Shown: piece after piece, positions 9,639 through 18,305 of the stretch
How positions within the stretch are numbered: the first letter of the stretch is position 1
Layout: every line of letters begins with the position of its first letter
DNA from: Lysobacteraceae bacterium NML08-0793
Lineage (GTDB): Bacteria; Pseudomonadota; Gammaproteobacteria; Xanthomonadales; Xanthomonadaceae
Direction of reading: 5' to 3'
Length of the DNA: 64,000 nucleotides
Assembly (NCBI GenBank): GCA_002798275.1
Contig: NWQR01000001.1
Span: 186,001 to 250,000, forward strand
Translations under genes and position numbers: made by a program
Notes under the pieces: generated by a model
The model's database searches: none
Seen by the model: the letters and a program-made list of their open reading frames with translations, nothing else
Told to the model about the DNA's origin: nothing

Positions 9639-10319
9639 CTAATTAGGGTTTTCGTCCGGCTCCAGCTCCCCCGCCTCTTTGAGCACCTTACGGATAGTCT
9701 CTTCTTTGGGGCTTGTGAAGCCTAACTCCTGTAGCTGGCTCTCAACAGAAGGCACGGCTCCCTTTTCGGGAAGCCTAGCCATTTCCGACAAGGCGCGAAC
9801 GATTCGCAACATGTTGTTGCGCTCCCGCGCGCTGAATGGCGAGGCTTCAAGCTCTGCTAGCTTATTTTCGGCAGTTTCGGCGCGCGCCTTGAGTGCTTCT
9901 ATCTCACTTTTTGCGGCTTTCAGTTCGGCATCACTTCCTGTCGCTCCGTCTGATTGCACACGCGGCCAATGGTGGGGAATGCCTTTGCTGTCTGCCCATG
10001 CGGCAAGGTCAGGAATCAATACCGTGCTTTGCTGAGCTGCTTCCACGAGCAGAAGAGTATCCGTGACCGGCTTTAGAAAAGCGTCATAGCCTTCGCCTTC
10101 CCATTCGTACAGCCTAAACGGCTTAAGGCTAGTCATAAGCACAGCCTGCTTTAGAGCCTCTAACATGGGCTTCTTGGCGTTTGAAGAAAAATTATTATCG
10201 GAACTCGGGTCTATACCCGAAAGCATCGCGGCGGCTTGGTCAAGCGTCAAATACTCAACATATTTCCATTCATCCCAGTAGCTGGGGCGCTCTTTGTATT
10301 CCACTGCATCACCCTTCAA
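9639..10319 (-). CDS. Hypothetical protein with coiled coil
   Basis: About 226 aa, not recognised. The N-terminal half contains WDEWKYVEYLTLDQAAAMLSGIDP, seen in other hypothetical phage and island proteins. A coiled coil follows (about 130-160, AELKAAKSEIEALKARAETAENKL). The C-terminus (FSARERNNMLRIVRALSEMA and SPKEETIRKVLKEA) looks like a small helical DNA-binding or interaction domain. The start is uncertain: TTG at 10319 or GTG at 10304, the latter with an AAGGG upstream. Codon use is less GC-rich than its neighbours. Confidence 0.6.
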   Translation of the reverse strand: MKGDAVEYKERPSYWDEWKYVEYLTLDQAAAMLSGIDPSSDNNFSSNAKKPMLEALKQAVLMTSLKPFRLYEWEGEGYDAFLKPVTDTLLLVEAAQQSTVLIPDLAAWADSKGIPHHWPRVQSDGATGSDAELKAAKSEIEALKARAETAENKLAELEASPFSARERNNMLRIVRALSEMARLPEKGAVPSVESQLQELGFTSPKEETIRKVLKEAGELEPDENPN

Positions 10320-10416
10320 TGCTTCCCTGAAAGTTCCCGCATCAGCGCCGCAGGGTTTCGGCGCGTTCGCCCCGTCGGGCTAGATGCGGGCTGTTAGCTT
10401 ACCGCGCGCGCCTGAA

Positions 10417-10731
10417 TCACGCGCCCGGCTTTGGCTGAATGTCCATGCCCTCCAGCGCCTCCGCGATGGCTTGGACTTCATCCAGACAAACCTTCAAGGC
10501 CATGCGCAGGCCAAAGGCAACGGCTGGATTAAAAGGCGCGGGCAGTGTTTCCGGGTTGTCGTCCCATGCCCTCTCTTCAGTAAGGTTCAAGTCAGCGTGA
10601 ATCAGCCGGAAAAGCGTATTGGCTCCAATGGCTGCCTCTTGCAGCCGCGAAGCCCAGCCGCTTTGGTCAAGGTTGCGTGGCCATTGCAGCTCACAGTGCG
10701 GGTTCACGGCTTCGGTGGTGGTGGCTTTCAT
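10417..10731 (-). CDS. Hypothetical protein
   Basis: 104 aa, not recognised. It starts MKATTTEAVNPHCELQW and ends QAIAEALEGMDIQPKPGA; mostly helical, acidic, no membrane segment. The ATG overlaps the stop of the upstream gene at 10728-11051, so the two are probably one operon. Confidence 0.5.
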   Translation of the reverse strand: MKATTTEAVNPHCELQWPRNLDQSGWASRLQEAAIGANTLFRLIHADLNLTEERAWDDNPETLPAPFNPAVAFGLRMALKVCLDEVQAIAEALEGMDIQPKPGA

Positions 10732-11051
10732 GCTGCACCCCCTGCCAGATGCTCCGCCATGTCCTCACGCTCGCAGTCGGCAAGGTTGCCAAAGTCGCAG
10801 GCCAGATAGCCCGCAGCCTCTGCCAGCGAAACAATGCGCAGTGCGCCCGGTGCGTTCAGCGCGCGCGCTTCCCGCTCGATAGTCAGCAGCAGCTCCCGAA
10901 TCCAGCCAAACGTCCTGCTTGCGGTTTCCAGCGACTGCAAAACATCCTCGGGGTAGCGGCCAAACAGCGCCTTGCAGGCCGCTTCGGCGCTCTGTGCGTG
11001 CTTGGTAGGGGTAGTGCGGGCAGTGTTTGCCCTTGGGGTGGCGTGTGTCAT
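10728..11051 (-). CDS. Hypothetical protein
   Basis: 107 aa from ATG at 11051, which has GGAG eight bases upstream; a GTG at 11090 is possible but lacks a site. Thr/Ala-rich N-terminus, then helical segments (AACKALFGRYPEDVLQSL, AEAAGYLACDFGNLADCERE). Not recognised. The C-terminal part is rich in acidic residues and Cys. It is coupled to the next gene by a 4-bp overlap. Confidence 0.5.
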   Translation of the reverse strand: MTHATPRANTARTTPTKHAQSAEAACKALFGRYPEDVLQSLETASRTFGWIRELLLTIEREARALNAPGALRIVSLAEAAGYLACDFGNLADCEREDMAEHLAGGAA

Positions 11052-11189
11052 GGGACAGGCTCCGTAGGTTGAAGGGGAGGCCGTCGCCACTTGCTGTCAA
11101 ACAGGTGGCGAGCGGTACGGGTTGACAGACCTGCCTACGGACAGGCGAGCCTTGCGGCTCCCCGCACCGCCCGCCATAAAGCAGGCACG

Positions 11190-11210
11190 AAAAAAGCGCC
11201 GTGGGGCGCT
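11190..11210 (-). terminator. Rho-independent terminator
   Basis: Read on the minus strand, AGCGCC, loop CCAC and GGCGCT are followed by TTTTTT (11195-11190). It stops transcription coming leftward toward the hypothetical-gene operon and separates it from the toxin-antitoxin module. Confidence 0.7.
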
Positions 11211-11345
11211 CTGGTGCGCCGTAGGGATTCAGGCTGTCAAACCCGGCAGCGGGATTGACCACTGCCCGGCCAGTACAGCGCAGCGATTGCCCTTTGTCAA
11301 GCGCATATCGTCCCAGTGCGTCCCGGTTCGTCTTGAATGCTTGTC

Positions 11346-11358
11346 GTACATTTTGTAC
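11346..11358 (+). promoter_or_regulatory. Inverted repeat upstream of toxin-antitoxin operon
   Basis: GTACA (11346-11350) and TGTAC (11354-11358) with a TTT centre lie 9 bp before the toxin ATG. This is a likely operator for autorepression by the HTH antitoxin. Confidence 0.5.
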
Positions 11359-11367
11359 ATTTACGCC

Positions 11368-11682
11368 ATGCGCACACTGATTTTCATGGGAGACAGCAGG
11401 GAGCGGCTACAGGCATTCCCCGAAGATGCCCGGCGCGCTATGGGGCGGCAGTTGCTGCGCGTGCAGAGCGGGCTTGACCCGCTGGATTGGAAGCCGATGA
11501 AAACCATAGGCGCAGGCGTGCGGGAGGTGCGAGTCAAGACCGGGGGCGAGTTTCGCGCCTTCTATGTCGCGCAGATAGGGAATGCGGTTTATGTGCTGCA
11601 TGCCTTCCAGAAAAAGACGCAGAAAACAGCGGCAACAGACATTGCGCTAGGTCAGCGGCGTTACAAACAGATTGGAGAATGA
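11368..11682 (+). CDS. RelE/HigB-like toxin (Gp49-type phage-derived family)
   Basis: 104 aa from ATG at 11368. Members of this family are ribosome-dependent mRNA interferases or their relatives. Landmarks: RLQAFPEDARRAMGRQLLRVQ, GAGVREVRVKTGGEFRAFYVAQ and the hallmark VYVLHAFQKKTQKT near the C-terminus. The gene precedes its antitoxin, the reverse of classical relBE but normal for higBA. The stop overlaps an upstream ATG of the antitoxin frame. A palindrome sits before the start. Activity is inferred from family and context only. Confidence 0.85.
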   Translation: MRTLIFMGDSRERLQAFPEDARRAMGRQLLRVQSGLDPLDWKPMKTIGAGVREVRVKTGGEFRAFYVAQIGNAVYVLHAFQKKTQKTAATDIALGQRRYKQIGE

Positions 11683-11684
11683 CC

Positions 11685-11969
11685 ATGACAGAAAAAATGA
11701 CCGTAAGCAGCGGGAACGTGTTTGAAGATTTGGGCTTTCCACCCGATGAAGCCGCCGCCATGCTGGCACGCGAAACCCTGCTAATTGAGCTGGAAAAGGC
11801 GCTGCGCAAGCGCGGCAAAAAGCAACAGGCGCTGGCCGATGAGCTTGGCGTTCCCCGCTCGCGTATCTCCGAAGTGATGAACCACAAGGCCGAAAAGTTC
11901 AGCCTAGACAAATTGGTGTGCCTGCTGCACCGCGCAGGCTTGCAGGTAGATATGCAGGTCAGGGCATAG
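11685..11969 (+). CDS. XRE-type HTH antitoxin
   Basis: 94 aa. The HTH (KKQQALADELGVPRSRISEVMNHKAEKFSLDKLVCLLHRAG) fits the HigA-like XRE group paired with Gp49-type toxins. Start: GGAG at 11674-11677 favours ATG at 11685 over ATG at 11679. It should neutralise the toxin and repress the operon through the GTACA-TTT-TGTAC site. The pair probably stabilises the element in the chromosome. Confidence 0.85.
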   Translation: MTEKMTVSSGNVFEDLGFPPDEAAAMLARETLLIELEKALRKRGKKQQALADELGVPRSRISEVMNHKAEKFSLDKLVCLLHRAGLQVDMQVRA

Positions 11970-11981
11970 GCCGGAAAGCCA

Positions 11982-12290
11982 ATGAACGCGAACAAAGAAA
12001 AATCCTCCCCCTCTTTGAGTAGCGAACAGATGAAGGCGGCGCGCGCGCGTGGCGCGTCTCGCAGTGATTGGACTCGAGTACAGGCCGACATTGCCAAGGA
12101 TGCGAGCGCTAGCGCAGAGAATGCGGCTATTGGCGCGATGCTGGCTAACCGCAAGCCCGGCAGGCCAATACAGGGCGAAGCCAAGGAGGCTATCTCCCTT
12201 CGCATTCCCATTTCTGCATTGGAACGCTGGCGCGCCACCGGCAAGGGCTGGCAAACCCGCATGGCCGAATTGCTAAGCAAGGCCGTGTAA
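11982..12290 (+). CDS. BrnA-like antitoxin-family protein without BrnT
   Basis: 102 aa. The C-terminal half (GRPIQGEAKEAISLRIPISALERWRATGKGWQTRMAELL) is the ribbon-helix-helix-type BrnA/DUF4415 pattern. The N-terminus (SSEQMKAARARGASRSDWTRVQA) is also typical of the family. It lies 12 bp after the HTH antitoxin. No BrnT/DUF497 toxin is visible next to it, so it is an orphan or a third regulator in the module. Confidence 0.75.
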   Translation: MNANKEKSSPSLSSEQMKAARARGASRSDWTRVQADIAKDASASAENAAIGAMLANRKPGRPIQGEAKEAISLRIPISALERWRATGKGWQTRMAELLSKAV

Positions 12291-12304
12291 CCCGTTGATT
12301 CTAG

Positions 12305-12396
12305 GGCTACATTTTTTTGTGTAGCCACCAAGCCAGAAGCCCGCAGGTTCCCGCTAACCCTTTGTTTTAAGGGCTGCATTTTTTTGTGCGGCAGCC
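12305..12396. repeat. Twin hairpins with T-rich loops
   Basis: GGCTAC (12305-12310) and GTAGCC (12321-12326) enclose ATTTTTTTGT. GGCTGC (12372-12377) and GCAGCC (12391-12396) enclose a closely similar T-run loop. The two share most of their sequence, with compensating stem changes (TAC/GTA versus TGC/GCA). They lie downstream of the toxin-antitoxin genes in the 334-bp gap before the integrase stop. Could be terminators, protein sites or remnants of small mobile repeats. Confidence 0.6.
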
Positions 12397-12413
12397 AAGG
12401 GGCTGCTCTCGAC

Positions 12414-12497
12414 TCCCACGCGCGATGGCCGCGAGCATTCGACGGGCTGAAAATTCAGCCAGTTGAAAAGATTCCCGCGCGCGCGATGGCTGCGGAA
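12414..12497. repeat. CG-alternating repeat with ATGGCYGCG
   Basis: Two units, at 12414-12433 and 12474-12497, share CCC(A)CGCGCG...ATGGCYGCG. A third related copy is at 7511-7533 near the other end of the element. No coding frame continues from them. Function is unknown; the alternating CG tracts recur across the element. Confidence 0.45.
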
Positions 12498-12624
12498 AAA
12501 CAGGCGGCAAGCCCTTGTTTTCCAAGCTAAACGCAAGTTTGCGCTCTGTTGTCATGGGTGACAACGGCAGGCTATGCCGGTGATGGATTGCGCGCGCGCA
12601 ACTGTGCAACGTTACTGCAACGTT

Positions 12625-13845
12625 TCAGGCGCTCCGCTTGAATGGGACGACCTTCCCAGCTTCGGCTTCCCGTAGGCTATCCAAGTAATCCGCCCATGCC
12701 TGCATCATCTCCCGGCGCTGTGGCAGGTATGAGGTGCGGTTATAGGCGCGTCCGTTCGCATCCCGTACCGCGTGCGCTAATTGATGCTCGATAAAGTCAG
12801 GCCGGAAGCCCAACACTTCATCCAATACCGTGCGAGCTATTGCCCGGAAGCCGTGCCCGGTCATTTCGTCCTTTGCATAGCCCATGCGCCGCAGGGCGGC
12901 CAATACCGCGTTACTGCTTAGCGGCCTGTCCCCGCCTCGCCCGCCTGGAAAGACGTAGCGGCCACGCCCGGTCAGTGGGTGAAGCTCTCGCAGAATATCC
13001 ACGGCTTGCCTGCACAGTGGCACAAGGTGCGGTTCTCGCATCTTCATCTTTTCCGCCGGTATGCGCCATTCACACGCCTCCAAGTCAATTTCCGCCCATT
13101 CGGCATTGCGCAGTTCACCCGGTCGGACAAACAACAAGGGAGCCAAGCGCAAGGCGCAGCGCGTGACGAGGCAGCCCTTGTAACCCTCTATGGCACGCAT
13201 CAGCGCGCCAATGGCTGCCGGGTCAGTAATGGCCGCGTGATGCTTTTCCGGCGCTGCCGTGAGCGAGCCGCGCAGATTGGGAATGGGGTTGGACGTTGCC
13301 CGTCCGGTGGCGCAGGCGTAGCGCATGACTTGCCCGCAGTTTTGCAGGATGCGATGCGCACTCTCTATCGCCCCGCGTTGCTCTACCCGCTGCACCACGG
13401 CCAGAAACTCCGGGGCGGTCAGGTCAGCAACAGGGCGCGCGCCTATCCACGGGAAAACATCCTTTTCAAACCATGCGGTCACCTTGACCAGATAGCCGGG
13501 CACCCAGCTTTGCTTGGCCAGCCACTCCCGCGCCACCGCCTCGAAGCTGTTTGCCGCCCGCTCTGCCCCGGCCAGCTTTTCCGCCTTGCGCTGTTGCCCG
13601 GGGTCGATGCCGTTTTGCAGCAGCCTCTTGGCTTCCTCCCGCTTGGCTCTGGCATCGGCTAGGGAAGTCTCCGGGTAAGTGCCAAAGGCCAGCAGATTTT
13701 CTTTTCGCGTGACAGGCCGCCGATATTTGAACCTCCACCATTTGCCGCCGGTGGGGGTAACAAGCAAAAACAGCCCACCACCATCTGCCAGCTTGTAAGC
13801 CTTGGCTTTCGGCTTCGCCTTGCGTATTGCGGCATCGGTCAGCAT
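12625..13845 (-). CDS. P4-type tyrosine integrase of the outer element
   Basis: 406 aa from ATG at 13845 (MLTDAAIRKAKPKAKAYKL), the usual start of P4 integrases. Domains: DUF4102-type N-terminal domain (DGGGLFLLVTPTGGKWW, FGTYPETSLADAR), SAM-like core-binding domain, and catalytic domain with Arg about 240 (FVRPGELRNAEW), HGFR-type His/Arg about 330 and Tyr about 370 (NRTSYLPQRREMM). All catalytic residues are present, so it is probably active. It lies next to ssrA and reads away from it, the usual layout for elements at tmRNA 3' ends. Arm-type GTTACCCCC repeats lie directly upstream of its start. Confidence 0.95.
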   Translation of the reverse strand: MLTDAAIRKAKPKAKAYKLADGGGLFLLVTPTGGKWWRFKYRRPVTRKENLLAFGTYPETSLADARAKREEAKRLLQNGIDPGQQRKAEKLAGAERAANSFEAVAREWLAKQSWVPGYLVKVTAWFEKDVFPWIGARPVADLTAPEFLAVVQRVEQRGAIESAHRILQNCGQVMRYACATGRATSNPIPNLRGSLTAAPEKHHAAITDPAAIGALMRAIEGYKGCLVTRCALRLAPLLFVRPGELRNAEWAEIDLEACEWRIPAEKMKMREPHLVPLCRQAVDILRELHPLTGRGRYVFPGGRGGDRPLSSNAVLAALRRMGYAKDEMTGHGFRAIARTVLDEVLGFRPDFIEHQLAHAVRDANGRAYNRTSYLPQRREMMQAWADYLDSLREAEAGKVVPFKRSA

Positions 13846-13874
13846 TTGGGGGTAACTCCTTTCGGGGTAACAGC

Positions 13875-13897
13875 AGTTACCCCCAAAGTTACCCCCA
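13875..13897. repeat. Right arm-type repeat of the outer element
   Basis: This is identical over 23 bp to 6987-7009. Just before it GGGGTAAC and GTTACCCC form an inverted repeat (13864-13883). It lies between the integrase start and the att repeat, so it could also let the integrase control its own promoter. Confidence 0.65.
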
Positions 13898-13904
13898 CAT
13901 ACCC

Positions 13905-14025
13905 CGGGATTCAATGGCACGACCTGGGACGATATGCACCAATGAAAAAGGCCGAAACCCTTGTGTTTATTGAGGATTCCGGCCTTTCTGGTACGTCTTG
14001 GGACGTTGTATTGGTGGAGGTGGGC
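13905..14025. repeat. Right copy of ssrA-3'/terminator att repeat
   Basis: About 121 bp matching 6808-6926. It includes the last bases of tmRNA (14012-14025, GGTGGAGGTGGGC on the plus strand) and the ssrA terminator. Recombination probably took place in the tmRNA T-arm/acceptor part, as known for other ssrA-integrating elements. Confidence 0.85.
13945..13987 (-). terminator. Terminator of ssrA
   Basis: On the minus strand AAAGGCCG pairs with CGGCCTTT, with partial pairing further inward, and a T-run follows. It lies 25 bp past the tmRNA 3' end. A duplicate at 6848-6890 lies in the left att repeat. Confidence 0.8.
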
Positions 14026-14364
14026 GGAATTGAACCGCCGTCCGAAGGCACTCCATGCCCGGCACTACATGCTTAGCTCGCCGTTCATTCTCGGCCTGTG
14101 GCAACACGACGTGCGAAGCACACCACAGGACATACCCGCTTTGTTTGGGCGCTGGTTGACGGGTCGCCGCCAGCACCGATCCTGTGATAATGACCCTACG
14201 CCGCGAGCACAGGCACAAGCGGTTTCGGGGCTAGGCCTTAGGCGGCCAGAGCGTAGTTGTCGTCGTTGGCAACTATGTTTTTTGCAGCTGGATTAGCGAG
14301 GAAAGCTACCCCCTCGGCATGCGCCAGACGATTTCGCAACCCCCGTCGAAGCCAGTGCACCCCC
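14012..14364 (-). ncRNA. ssrA: Transfer-messenger RNA (tmRNA)
   Basis: 353 nt. The 5' end GGGGGTG pairs with CACCTCC before the encoded ACCA end; pair 3-70 is G-U, the alanine identity element read by AlaRS. The 5' region continues GCACTGGCTTCGACGGGGG as in other gammaproteobacteria. The tag frame at 14238-14270 reads ANDDNYALAA and stop, after a typical TAGTTGCC resume context. The molecule rescues stalled ribosomes with SmpB. The element's insertion retains the complete 3' end. Confidence 0.97.
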
Positions 14365-14391
14365 GGGAAATCGTGTCATCCGACCGCAGCG

Positions 14392-14420
14392 AGTATAGAG
14401 TCAATCGCGCGCGCCGCCAA
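14392..14420 (-). promoter_or_regulatory. Promoter of ssrA
   Basis: TTGGCG (14420-14415), 17 bp and TATACT (14397-14392) on the minus strand, about 28 bp before the mature 5' end, leaving room for a short precursor leader. Confidence 0.6.
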
Positions 14421-14460
14421 ACCTTGCAAGATTGCCGATGCCTGCGGTTCAGCCACGCCT

Positions 14461-15318
14461 TCAGGTATCGGCCAGTGCCGCAGCTTCCAGCGTATTGCGC
14501 ATCAAGGTGGCAACCGTCATCGGCCCGACACCGCCAGGCACCGGGGTAATCCAGCCTGCCCGTTCTTTGGCGGCCTCAAAACCAATATCCCCCACCAGCC
14601 GGCCATCATCGGTGCGATTGATCCCCACATCAATCACCACCGCCCCCGGCTTGACCCATTCACCCGGCACCAGTGCAGGTTTGCCCACGGCCACCACCAG
14701 AATATCGGCATTGCGCACCGATGCCTCCAGCACCTCTGGTGGAGTAAAACGATGGCAGCAAGTTACGGTACAGCCGGCAATCAGCAATTCCATCGCCATC
14801 GGCCGCCCCACATGGTTGGAAACGCCGACGATAGTGGCGTTGACGCCGCGAATCGGCTCGCCGGTCTGGGTCAAAAGATGCATGATGCCGCGCGGAGTAC
14901 AAGGGCGCAGGCCGAACTGGCGCAGCGCCAGATGGCCAACATTGGCCGGATGGAAACCATCCACGTCTTTGCGCGGGTCAATACGCTCAATCAGGCGCGC
15001 GGCATCCGGGATACCGGGCAGCGGCAACTGCACCAGAATGCCATGTACGGCAGGGTCGGCATTGAGCGTGTCAATCAGGGTGAGCAGCTCTTCTTCGCTG
15101 GCCGATTCCAAGTTGTGATCAAAGGTCTGGATGCCAACAATCTCCGCTGCACGGCGTTTGTTGCGCACATAGCTTTGCGAAGCCGGGTCATTGCCTACCA
15201 GCACCACAGCCAGCCCCGGCCTCGACTTGCCTGCCGCTACCCGCGCCTCCACCTCGTGCTTCATCGCCTGCAATGCTTCGTCGGCAATGCGTTTGCCATC
15301 AAGAATCCGGGCGCTCAT
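14461..15318 (-). CDS. folD: Bifunctional methylene-THF dehydrogenase/cyclohydrolase
   Basis: 285 aa from ATG at 15318 ([16 protein letters not shown]). FolD interconverts 5,10-methylene- and 10-formyl-tetrahydrofolate, using NADP. Catalytic [11 protein letters not shown] contains the Tyr and Lys of the YxxxK motif; GILVQLPLP, the Rossmann part [17 protein letters not shown] and [14 protein letters not shown] are conserved. Normally this loop reads GRSxxVGxP; here it is GVSNHVGRP, with Val in place of Arg, which is worth noting for NADP versus NAD preference. An upstream ATG at 15336 is possible. It is a single gene next to ssrA. Confidence 0.95.
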   Translation of the reverse strand: MSARILDGKRIADEALQAMKHEVEARVAAGKSRPGLAVVLVGNDPASQSYVRNKRRAAEIVGIQTFDHNLESASEEELLTLIDTLNADPAVHGILVQLPLPGIPDAARLIERIDPRKDVDGFHPANVGHLALRQFGLRPCTPRGIMHLLTQTGEPIRGVNATIVGVSNHVGRPMAMELLIAGCTVTCCHRFTPPEVLEASVRNADILVVAVGKPALVPGEWVKPGAVVIDVGINRTDDGRLVGDIGFEAAKERAGWITPVPGGVGPMTVATLMRNTLEAAALADT

Positions 15319-15390
15319 GGATGCCTCTGCTGTCAATCGGGGAGCGCCATTATCGCCGCTGGCGCTCTCCGCTTGCTAGTAATTGGCCAA

Positions 15391-16788
15391 TCAACCGCCC
15401 GCGCTGCTGCCGGTATGGATACCGCCGCGGGTAAGTAGCAACGGGTCGAGCAGGCGTTCGAGTTGCTCGCGCTCAAGGCCGCTGTCTTCGATCGCCACAT
15501 CCAACACTGGACGGCCTTCGGCGTAGGCGCGTTTAGCGATGGCGGCGGCTTTTTCGTAACCGATGACCGGGTTGAGCGCGGTCACCAGTATCGGGTTGCG
15601 CGCCAATGCACCGGCGATGACGTCCTCGCGCACGCGAAGCCCGACGATGACCTTGTCGGCCAGAAGGCGCATGCCATTGGCGAGCCACTGCCCGGCATCG
15701 AGTAGATTGTTGGCCAGCAGCGGCAGCATCACATTCAATTGGAAATTGCCGCTGGCACCAGCCACGGTATTGGCGATGTGCAGGCCAATAACTTGCGCGC
15801 AGACCATCAACAGTGATTCGCAAATCACCGGATTGACCTTGCCCGGCATAATCGAGGAGCCAGGCTGTAAGGCAGGCAGTTCCACTTCGCCAAGACCGGC
15901 CAGCGGGCCGGAATTCATCCAGCGCAAGTCATTGGCGATTTTGGTCAGTGCCACCGCCAGTGCACTCAGCTGGCCGGAAAGCTCGACCAAATCATCTTGG
16001 GCGGCAATGCCTTCAAACTTGTCGTTGGAGGCCACAAAATGTGCATCAAGACGCTGCGAAAGCGTTTGGCAGACCCGTTCGGCGAACTCGGGATGAGCAT
16101 TGATGCCGCTGCCAATCGCAGTGCCACCAATGGGCAGGCGCGCCACACGCTGCATGCTGTCTTGGATGCGGCTTTGCGCAGAAGCCAGTTGCGCCTCCCA
16201 GGCGGAAAACTCCTGGGCAAGCGTCAGCGGCATGGCATCCATCAAATGCGTGCGTCCGGTCTTGACCACTTGCCCCAGACCTTCGGCGCGTCCGGCAATC
16301 TGCGTGCGCAGATATTGCAAGGCTGGCAACAGCTCGCGCGCCATCATCTGCTGCGCTGCCACGCGCATGGTGCTGGGAATCACGTCATTGGAGCTTTGCC
16401 CAAGATTCACATGATCATTGGGATGAACCGCCAGCGCAGCGCGACTGGCTAGATGGGCAATGACCTCGTTGGCATTCATATTGGTGGAAGTACCAGAGCC
16501 GGTCTGGAAGCGATCCAACGGAAACGCATCGGCATATTGCCCGGCAGCGAGGGCTTCGGCCGCACGGACAATCGCCTCGCCCCGCGCCGCATCAAGCAGC
16601 CCCAAGGCGGTGTTGACTTCTGCCGCACTGGCCTTGACAGCCCCCAATGCGCGGATAAACGCCGGGTGCATCCGCAAGCCCGACACCGGGAAGTTGTCCA
16701 CCGCCCGCTGCGTCTGCGCGCCCCAGAGCGCATTGGCCGGCACCTGAAGCGTGCCCATGCTGTCGTGTTCAAGACGAAACTCGCTCAT
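15391..16788 (-). CDS. fumC: Class II fumarate hydratase
   Basis: 465 aa. FumC interconverts fumarate and malate in the TCA cycle and needs no iron-sulfur cluster. The signature GSSIMPGKVNPV is present, as are SGTSTNMNANEVIA, HPNDHVNLGQSSND and the TGRTHLMDAMPL substrate loop. Length is typical. It is divergent from purB; a GGGGAGCGCC/GGCGCTCTCC stem at 15339-15370 lies between its stop and folD but lacks a T-run. Confidence 0.96.
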   Translation of the reverse strand: MSEFRLEHDSMGTLQVPANALWGAQTQRAVDNFPVSGLRMHPAFIRALGAVKASAAEVNTALGLLDAARGEAIVRAAEALAAGQYADAFPLDRFQTGSGTSTNMNANEVIAHLASRAALAVHPNDHVNLGQSSNDVIPSTMRVAAQQMMARELLPALQYLRTQIAGRAEGLGQVVKTGRTHLMDAMPLTLAQEFSAWEAQLASAQSRIQDSMQRVARLPIGGTAIGSGINAHPEFAERVCQTLSQRLDAHFVASNDKFEGIAAQDDLVELSGQLSALAVALTKIANDLRWMNSGPLAGLGEVELPALQPGSSIMPGKVNPVICESLLMVCAQVIGLHIANTVAGASGNFQLNVMLPLLANNLLDAGQWLANGMRLLADKVIVGLRVREDVIAGALARNPILVTALNPVIGYEKAAAIAKRAYAEGRPVLDVAIEDSGLEREQLERLLDPLLLTRGGIHTGSSAGG

Positions 16789-16928
16789 ATCTGATTCCTT
16801 ATGTCGATAGGTTCAAGGGATGCAGATGCCGGTTCCGTGGGGAATGCCTGCGTGATGCGCCAACTGCGATGCAGATTTTCCCATGAGTGCGGTTAAGCGT
16901 CCGGTAAAATGGTTGAGTTTCAACCTGA

Positions 16929-18304
<1,376 letters not shown>

Positions 18305-18305
<1 letters not shown>

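Larger units (their letters stand above)
6915..14025. mobile_element. Integrative element of about 7.1 kb in the 3' end of ssrA
   Basis: It is bounded by the att repeats at 6808-6926 and 13905-14025. The intact integrase lies next to ssrA, and identical 23-bp arm-type repeats occur at both ends (6987-7009 and 13875-13897). Cargo: terminase-small-subunit-like gene, palindromic array, small winged-helix genes, AlpA-like protein, hypothetical genes, toxin-antitoxin pair and BrnA-like gene. No capsid, tail, relaxase, type IV secretion or primase gene is visible, so it resembles a phage satellite or a mobilisable genomic islet. Exact crossover bases within the repeat cannot be set from one sequence. 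Confidence 0.85.

Noticed and set aside
14399-14404. TTGACT as -35 of ssrA
   Set aside because: It is only one base from the TATACT -10 element; TTGGCG at 17-bp spacing is the workable choice.
14257-15438. 393-aa plus-strand frame over ssrA and folD
   Set aside because: It crosses the tmRNA and runs antisense to folD with no motif of its own.
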